DNA of 9,972 nt, from positions 1 through 9,972 of the forward strand of contig CAKSEM010000042.1 of the NCBI GenBank assembly GCA_934446485.1. Reading direction: 5' to 3'. Source of the stretch: an uncultured Eubacteriales bacterium (lineage in GTDB: Bacteria; Bacillota; Clostridia; Oscillospirales; CAG-272). The notes beneath the pieces were generated by a model. The model saw only the letters and a program-made list of their open reading frames with translations, did no database searches and had not been told where the DNA came from. Of the stretch, positions 5,969 through 9,972 are shown piece after piece (the first letter of the stretch is position 1; each line of letters opens with the position of its first letter). Position numbers and translations under genes: made by a program.

Positions 5969-7609
5969 ATGGTAGAAATCAAATTTACATCCCCCCTATG
6001 GAAGCCGGCGCCTAACGACGGCTTCGACACCGCACCGGACTTTTCTCCCCCGCCGATATTGGCGGGGGAGGCTTTCGCCTGCCACGTGCTGATACGCGAC
6101 AGAGAGGCGCAGTTTCTGAAGACTCCGTGCCGCGTTCGTGTGCAGTGCGACGGCTGTGATGACGGGGTGTCGCTTTACCGCGTCGGGACCGTGCCGGTAC
6201 GCACACCGTGCTACCCCGATTCTTTCGACGACGGATATCTGTCACGCGAGGCAGGACTCTATCACGATGTCATGTATCCGACCGACGGTGCGGAGCTGTA
6301 TGCGCCGCAGCGCGGATTTGAACTGCTGCGGATAGAGGTCTCGCCGTGTCGGGAGGGAGATCATCGGTTGACCGCTTCCGTTTTGCCCGATAACGGCAGC
6401 AAAGGTACAACTGCCGGGATCTCATTTGAGGTGCTGCCGACACGGCTTCCCGTGTCGGATATGTTCGTGACACAGTGGCTCCATGCCGACTGTATTGCGG
6501 AGCGGTACGGGCTCGAGCCGCTCTCCGACCGCCACTTTGAGTATCTTGAACGGGCGGTCAGGTGTGCTGTTAAAAACGGGATAAGCGCACTTTATACACC
6601 GTTGTTTACACCGCCGCTCGATACCGAGGTCGGCGGCGAGCGGCTTACCGTCCAACTTGTCGGCGCATATTATGACGGCGGTAAGTGGTCGTTCGATTAC
6701 ACCGATCTCGACCGTTGGTGCGACATGGGACTGCGGTGCGGAGTTAAGTACTTTGAAATGTCGCACCTCTTTACTCAGTGGGGTGCGCACCACGCACCGA
6801 AGATCATCGCGTCCGTCAACGGCGTGACGAAGCGTGTTTTCGGCTGGGAAACGGATGCTGCCTCAGATGAATATACGGGATTCCTGAGGGTGTTTCTGAC
6901 GGATCTGCTCTCACATATGCGCTCGCGCAGTCTTGACCGTATGTGTGTTTTTCACATATCGGACGAGCCATCGGCTGCCGATGCCGAGAGCTACCGACGA
7001 GCTGCCGATTCCGTACGCGATGTGCTCGCTGGGTACACCGTTGCCGACGCGCTGTCCGACGTATCGCTGTACCGTTCGGGAGCCTGTGCTCACCCGATAC
7101 CCGGCATTGACCATGCCGCGGATTTCCTTGAAGATATTCCGACGGGTCTTTGGGTATACTACTGCTGTTCGCAGAGCGTGAATGTGTCGAACAGATTTAT
7201 TGCCATGCCGCTCTCGCGTGTTCGAGTGATCGGCATACAGATGTGGCGTCACCGCGTAGGCGGGTTTCTGCATTGGGGCTACAACTTCTACAATTCGCAG
7301 TATTCGCGCTATCGCATAGATCCGTTCGTCTGCACGGACGGCGACTATTTTGCGCCGGCGGGAGATGCCTTTTCGGTCTACCCCGGAGACGACGGAGAGG
7401 TTTTGATGTCGCTGCGTCTTCGGGCATTCCGTGAGGCGCTGGACGATATGCGTGCGCTTGAGGCGGCTGAGGCAAAATGCGGCAGGGATGCCGTGATCGA
7501 AGCCGTTGAGGGAGAGATCGGGTACGAGCTGACGTTCGACCGCTATCCTACGGGTGATGACTATATCTTCGGTGTCAGACGTCGTGTGGCAGAACTCTTG
7601 AAACAGTGA
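5969..7609 (+). CDS. DUF4091 / GH123-like glycosidase
   Basis: 546 residues, no signal peptide or membrane segment, so cytoplasmic. Seen: an N-terminal beta-rich domain (about 1-155), then a barrel-type region. FHISDEPS at 328-335 holds an adjacent Asp332-Glu333 pair. WVYYCC is at 395-400, GFLHWGYNFY at 432-441 and DGDYFAPAGDAFSVYPGDDG at 457-476, with a helical end (480-545). Known: the GH123 beta-N-acetylgalactosaminidases and the related DUF4091 family use a neighbouring Asp-Glu pair for substrate-assisted hydrolysis, and the HWGYN and YPG segments are hallmarks of DUF4091. Inferred: a hexosaminidase-type enzyme, perhaps acting on GalNAc-containing oligosaccharides; the true substrate is unknown. 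The start ATG lies 26 nt after the LRR-SLH stop and has a modest purine-rich site (AAGAGAAG, 5951-5958) 10 nt upstream. Two hairpins occupy the first 35 codons. The downstream gap to uvrA is 47 nt with no terminator. Confidence 0.83.
   Translation: MVEIKFTSPLWKPAPNDGFDTAPDFSPPPILAGEAFACHVLIRDREAQFLKTPCRVRVQCDGCDDGVSLYRVGTVPVRTPCYPDSFDDGYLSREAGLYHDVMYPTDGAELYAPQRGFELLRIEVSPCREGDHRLTASVLPDNGSKGTTAGISFEVLPTRLPVSDMFVTQWLHADCIAERYGLEPLSDRHFEYLERAVRCAVKNGISALYTPLFTPPLDTEVGGERLTVQLVGAYYDGGKWSFDYTDLDRWCDMGLRCGVKYFEMSHLFTQWGAHHAPKIIASVNGVTKRVFGWETDAASDEYTGFLRVFLTDLLSHMRSRSLDRMCVFHISDEPSAADAESYRRAADSVRDVLAGYTVADALSDVSLYRSGACAHPIPGIDHAADFLEDIPTGLWVYYCCSQSVNVSNRFIAMPLSRVRVIGIQMWRHRVGGFLHWGYNFYNSQYSRYRIDPFVCTDGDYFAPAGDAFSVYPGDDGEVLMSLRLRAFREALDDMRALEAAEAKCGRDAVIEAVEGEIGYELTFDRYPTGDDYIFGVRRRVAELLKQ
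6001..6025 (+). promoter_or_regulatory. Intragenic hairpin 1 in the GH123-like gene
   Basis: Arms GAAGCCG (6001-6007) and CGGCTTC (6019-6025) are perfect reverse complements with an 11-nt loop. It begins 32 nt after the A of the start codon. A regulatory role is not shown; it may be coincidental. Confidence 0.35.
6045..6070 (+). promoter_or_regulatory. Strong intragenic hairpin 2 in the GH123-like gene
   Basis: A perfect 10-bp stem, CTCCCCCGCC (6045-6054) against GGCGGGGGAG (6061-6070), with a 6-nt GATATT loop. It is almost all G-C. No U-run follows, so it is not a standard terminator. The C6 run at 5991-5996 could compete for the same G-rich arm. Confidence 0.45.
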
Positions 7610-7656
7610 TGCCCGCTGAAATTTTGTGGAAAAGGAAAACGTAATACTACAGAGCT

Positions 7657-9972
7657 ATGCAGAAGAATATCGTTATACGCGGAGCTCGCGTAAACAACCT
7701 AAAAAACATAAACGTTACCATACCGCGCGACCGCCTCGTTATTCTGACGGGACTGTCGGGCTGCGGCAAGTCGTCCCTTGCGTTTGACACGCTCTATGCC
7801 GAGGGGCACCGGAGATTCGTCGAGAGTCTCTCATCCTATGCGCGTATGTTCCTGGGGCAGCTTGACAAGCCGGATGTCGATTCGATCGAGGGACTCTCTC
7901 CCGCAATTTCGATCGATCAGAAAACTACATCAAAAAATCCGCGCTCCACGGTCGGAACCGTGACGGAGATATATGACTATCTTCGACTGCTCTATGCACG
8001 TCTCGGCGTGCCGCACTGTCCCGTGTGCGGGAAGGAGATTCGGCAGATATCTCCGGACCAGATAATCGATAGGATAATGGAGCTGTCGGAGGGTACCCGC
8101 TTTATGATATGTGCTCCCGTCGTGCGAGGCAAGAAGGGACGCCACGAAAAGGTGATTGCGGACGCGCGCAGAAGCGGATATGTCAGACTGCGTGTGGATG
8201 GAATCATCTACAGCGACGGAGAGGATATTGAGCTTGACAAAAATCTTAAGCATACGGTCGAGATCATAGTCGACCGCCTCGTTATGAAGGACGGACTTCG
8301 CGGCCGCGTCACCGACTCTGTCGAATGTGCACTGCGCGAGTCGGACGGCCACGTTACGTGTGAGACGGTGCCGCGCGACGGTAGCGCACCGGAGGTTTTT
8401 GAATTTTCGACGAACTATGCCTGCGAGGAGCACGGGATCAGCTTCGGCGAGCTTGAGCCGCGGATGTTTTCGTTTAATAATCCGTTCGGCGCGTGCCCGA
8501 AGTGTGCGGGGCTCGGTTCGCTGAGGTCAATCTCTCCCGAGAAGATCATCCCCGACCGATCGCTTTCGCTGTCCGACGGTGCCATTGCCGTAAACGGATT
8601 CAAATCGCTGACGGAGGATTCGTGGAACGGTCCGCTCGTGAGTGCGTTGCTTGAGTCTTACGGTGCATCGCTCGATATGCCGGTTGAAAAGTTTCCGAGA
8701 GAGGCATATGATGCTCTTATGTACGGCTCGGACAGAAAGTTTGATGTCGTGAGGTACTTCGGCGGTGAAGCAAACCATCAGCGGACGGCGAAATTCGACG
8801 GGCTCATTAAGATAATCACCGACCGTGCAACCTTCGGCGGCGAACAGAACGAATATTATGACCAGTTTTTCTTCGACGTCGAATGCCCCGAGTGCCACGG
8901 GCATCGTCTGAATCGTGATGCGCTTGCCGTGACCGTCGGCGGACTCAATATTTCCGAATACTGCAATATGTCGGTGACAGAGGCGCTTGACTTTACCGAA
9001 GGGCTCAGCTTTGAAGGCGGCGAGGCTGTCGTAGCACAGGAGATAGTCAAGGAGATACGGAGCCGTCTCGGATTTCTGAAGGCTGTGGGACTTGAGTATC
9101 TTACGCTGTCACGTAAGGCGGGGTCGCTCTCGGGCGGAGAAGCACAGCGTATCCGACTTGCAACGCAGATAGGCTCGTCACTGACGGGAGTTCTTTATAT
9201 CCTCGATGAACCGTCGATCGGTCTGCACCAGCGTGACAATTCGAAGTTGATCGCAACGCTCAAGAACCTGAGAGATCTCGGAAACAGCGTTATCGTCGTC
9301 GAGCATGATGAGGAAACGATGGCTGAATCCGACTATATCATCGATATAGGTCCCGGTGCCGGAGTTCACGGCGGCGAGGTGGTAGCCGCCGGCACGCCCG
9401 CAGAGGTCGCGGCAAACGAGGCGTCGATCACCGGCGCATACCTTTCAGGCAGGAGGCAGATAGCGGTTCCGGAAAAGAGACGCCGCGGAAACGGCAAGTC
9501 GCTGAAGATCGTCGGTGCAAAGGAAAATAACCTGAAGAACATAAATGTCAGGATCCCGCTCGGCTGCTTCGTGTGCGTTACCGGTGTGTCAGGTTCGGGA
9601 AAATCGTCTCTCATAAACTCAATCCTTATGAATACGCTGGCATCCGAGCTGAACGGTGCGGTTACGTATCCGGGAAAGTGCCGCAGGATAGAGGGAATCG
9701 AGAACCTCGACAAGGTAATATCTATAGATCAGAGCCCGATCGGACGCACGCCGCGCTCCAATCCCGCGACATATACGGGGCTTTTCACCGACATCAGAAA
9801 CCTGTTCGCCAAGACACCCGGAGCAAAGGTGCGCGGATACACGCCGGGGAGATTCAGCTTCAATGTGCGCGGCGGACGCTGTGAGGCTTGCGAAGGCGAC
9901 GGGGTCAAGAAGATCGAGATGCACTTCCTTCCGGATGTGTATGTTACGTGCGATGTATGCCACGGTAAGAGG
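7657..9972 (+). CDS. uvrA: UvrA, excinuclease ABC subunit A (C-terminus beyond window)
   Basis: UvrA is the damage-sensing ATPase of nucleotide excision repair; it dimerises and loads UvrB. Seen: 772 uninterrupted codons to the window edge, of about 940 usual. The first Walker A is GLSGCGKSS (32-40), and the UvrB-binding region starts near 120 with CPVC (121-124). Zinc site 1 is C256-x2-H259 ... C280-x2-C283, around the FSFNNPFGACPKC segment. The first LSGGE is at 491-495 and Walker B ILDEP at 515-519. The second Walker A is GVSGSGKSS (643-651), and zinc site 2 is C742-x2-C745 ... C765-x2-C768. The second signature and Walker B lie outside. The start at 7657 is forced: an in-frame TAA lies at 7642-7644 and there is no other start codon between. 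The ribosome binding site is weak, since the GGAAAAGGA at 7628-7636 is about 20 nt away. No SOS (DinR/LexA) box lies in the 47-nt gap. Odd point: Cys36 replaces the usual Ser in the first Walker A. Confidence 0.96.
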   Translation, partial: MQKNIVIRGARVNNLKNINVTIPRDRLVILTGLSGCGKSSLAFDTLYAEGHRRFVESLSSYARMFLGQLDKPDVDSIEGLSPAISIDQKTTSKNPRSTVGTVTEIYDYLRLLYARLGVPHCPVCGKEIRQISPDQIIDRIMELSEGTRFMICAPVVRGKKGRHEKVIADARRSGYVRLRVDGIIYSDGEDIELDKNLKHTVEIIVDRLVMKDGLRGRVTDSVECALRESDGHVTCETVPRDGSAPEVFEFSTNYACEEHGISFGELEPRMFSFNNPFGACPKCAGLGSLRSISPEKIIPDRSLSLSDGAIAVNGFKSLTEDSWNGPLVSALLESYGASLDMPVEKFPREAYDALMYGSDRKFDVVRYFGGEANHQRTAKFDGLIKIITDRATFGGEQNEYYDQFFFDVECPECHGHRLNRDALAVTVGGLNISEYCNMSVTEALDFTEGLSFEGGEAVVAQEIVKEIRSRLGFLKAVGLEYLTLSRKAGSLSGGEAQRIRLATQIGSSLTGVLYILDEPSIGLHQRDNSKLIATLKNLRDLGNSVIVVEHDEETMAESDYIIDIGPGAGVHGGEVVAAGTPAEVAANEASITGAYLSGRRQIAVPEKRRRGNGKSLKIVGAKENNLKNINVRIPLGCFVCVTGVSGSGKSSLINSILMNTLASELNGAVTYPGKCRRIEGIENLDKVISIDQSPIGRTPRSNPATYTGLFTDIRNLFAKTPGAKVRGYTPGRFSFNVRGGRCEACEGDGVKKIEMHFLPDVYVTCDVCHGKR

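Noticed and set aside
7610..7656. SOS box or terminator between the GH123-like gene and uvrA
   Set aside because: No CGAAC-N4-GTTCG-like sequence and no GC-rich stem followed by a T-run is present.
7930..8433. 167-codon minus-strand frame opposite uvrA
   Set aside because: It is antisense to conserved UvrA sequence and has no recognisable domain or ribosome binding site.

Overview
The window looks like a chromosomal segment of an uncultured gut-type clostridium (Bacillota, in the broad Oscillospiraceae/Christensenellales range). This is an inference from several things: moderately GC-rich genes beside one very AT-rich intergenic region, a metF plus stand-alone MetH-reactivation pair, a surface protein combining BspA-type leucine-rich repeats with S-layer homology (SLH) domains, and glycosidase families common in gut Clostridia. 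No rRNA, tRNA, CRISPR array, insertion sequence or phage gene was found.

Layout. At the left edge (1-213, minus strand) is the N-terminus of a secreted protein that runs out of the window. It is divergent from everything else. The 271-bp AT-rich gap (214-484) holds two back-to-back promoter candidates, each with a 17-bp spacer and a TGn extended -10, a perfect 17-bp palindrome at the expected transcription start of the minus-strand gene, and an imperfect tandem repeat just upstream of the metF -35. From 485 to the right edge all genes lie on the plus strand: metF (5,10-methylenetetrahydrofolate reductase); a stand-alone B12-dependent methionine synthase reactivation-domain protein overlapping metF by ATGA; a cytoplasmic GH31 glycosidase of the MYORG/NET37-like type; a secreted LRR-SLH surface protein; a cytoplasmic DUF4091/GH123-like protein; and the first 772 codons of uvrA.

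How the genes may work together. MetF makes 5-methyl-THF, and the small reactivation protein would repair oxidised cobalamin on a MetH lacking its own C-terminal activation domain, so the pair serves methionine regeneration. The GH31 and GH123-like proteins lack signal peptides and flank a wall-anchored LRR protein, with gaps of only 71 and 26 nt. That suggests a small glycan-related group: surface contact outside the cell, hydrolysis of imported oligosaccharides inside. No transporter or regulator is present, so this is a hypothesis. UvrA is a housekeeping repair gene that follows with a weak ribosome binding site and no visible terminator or SOS box before it. No rho-independent terminator was seen between any of the plus-strand genes, so read-through from the metF promoter across the whole set is possible.

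The most interesting items are the repeated seven-cysteine module in the LRR-SLH protein, the compact MYORG-like GH31 paired with a GH123-like enzyme, two consecutive hairpins in the first 35 codons of the GH123-like gene, and the palindrome at the divergent promoter. None amounts to a clear new defence or mobile system.
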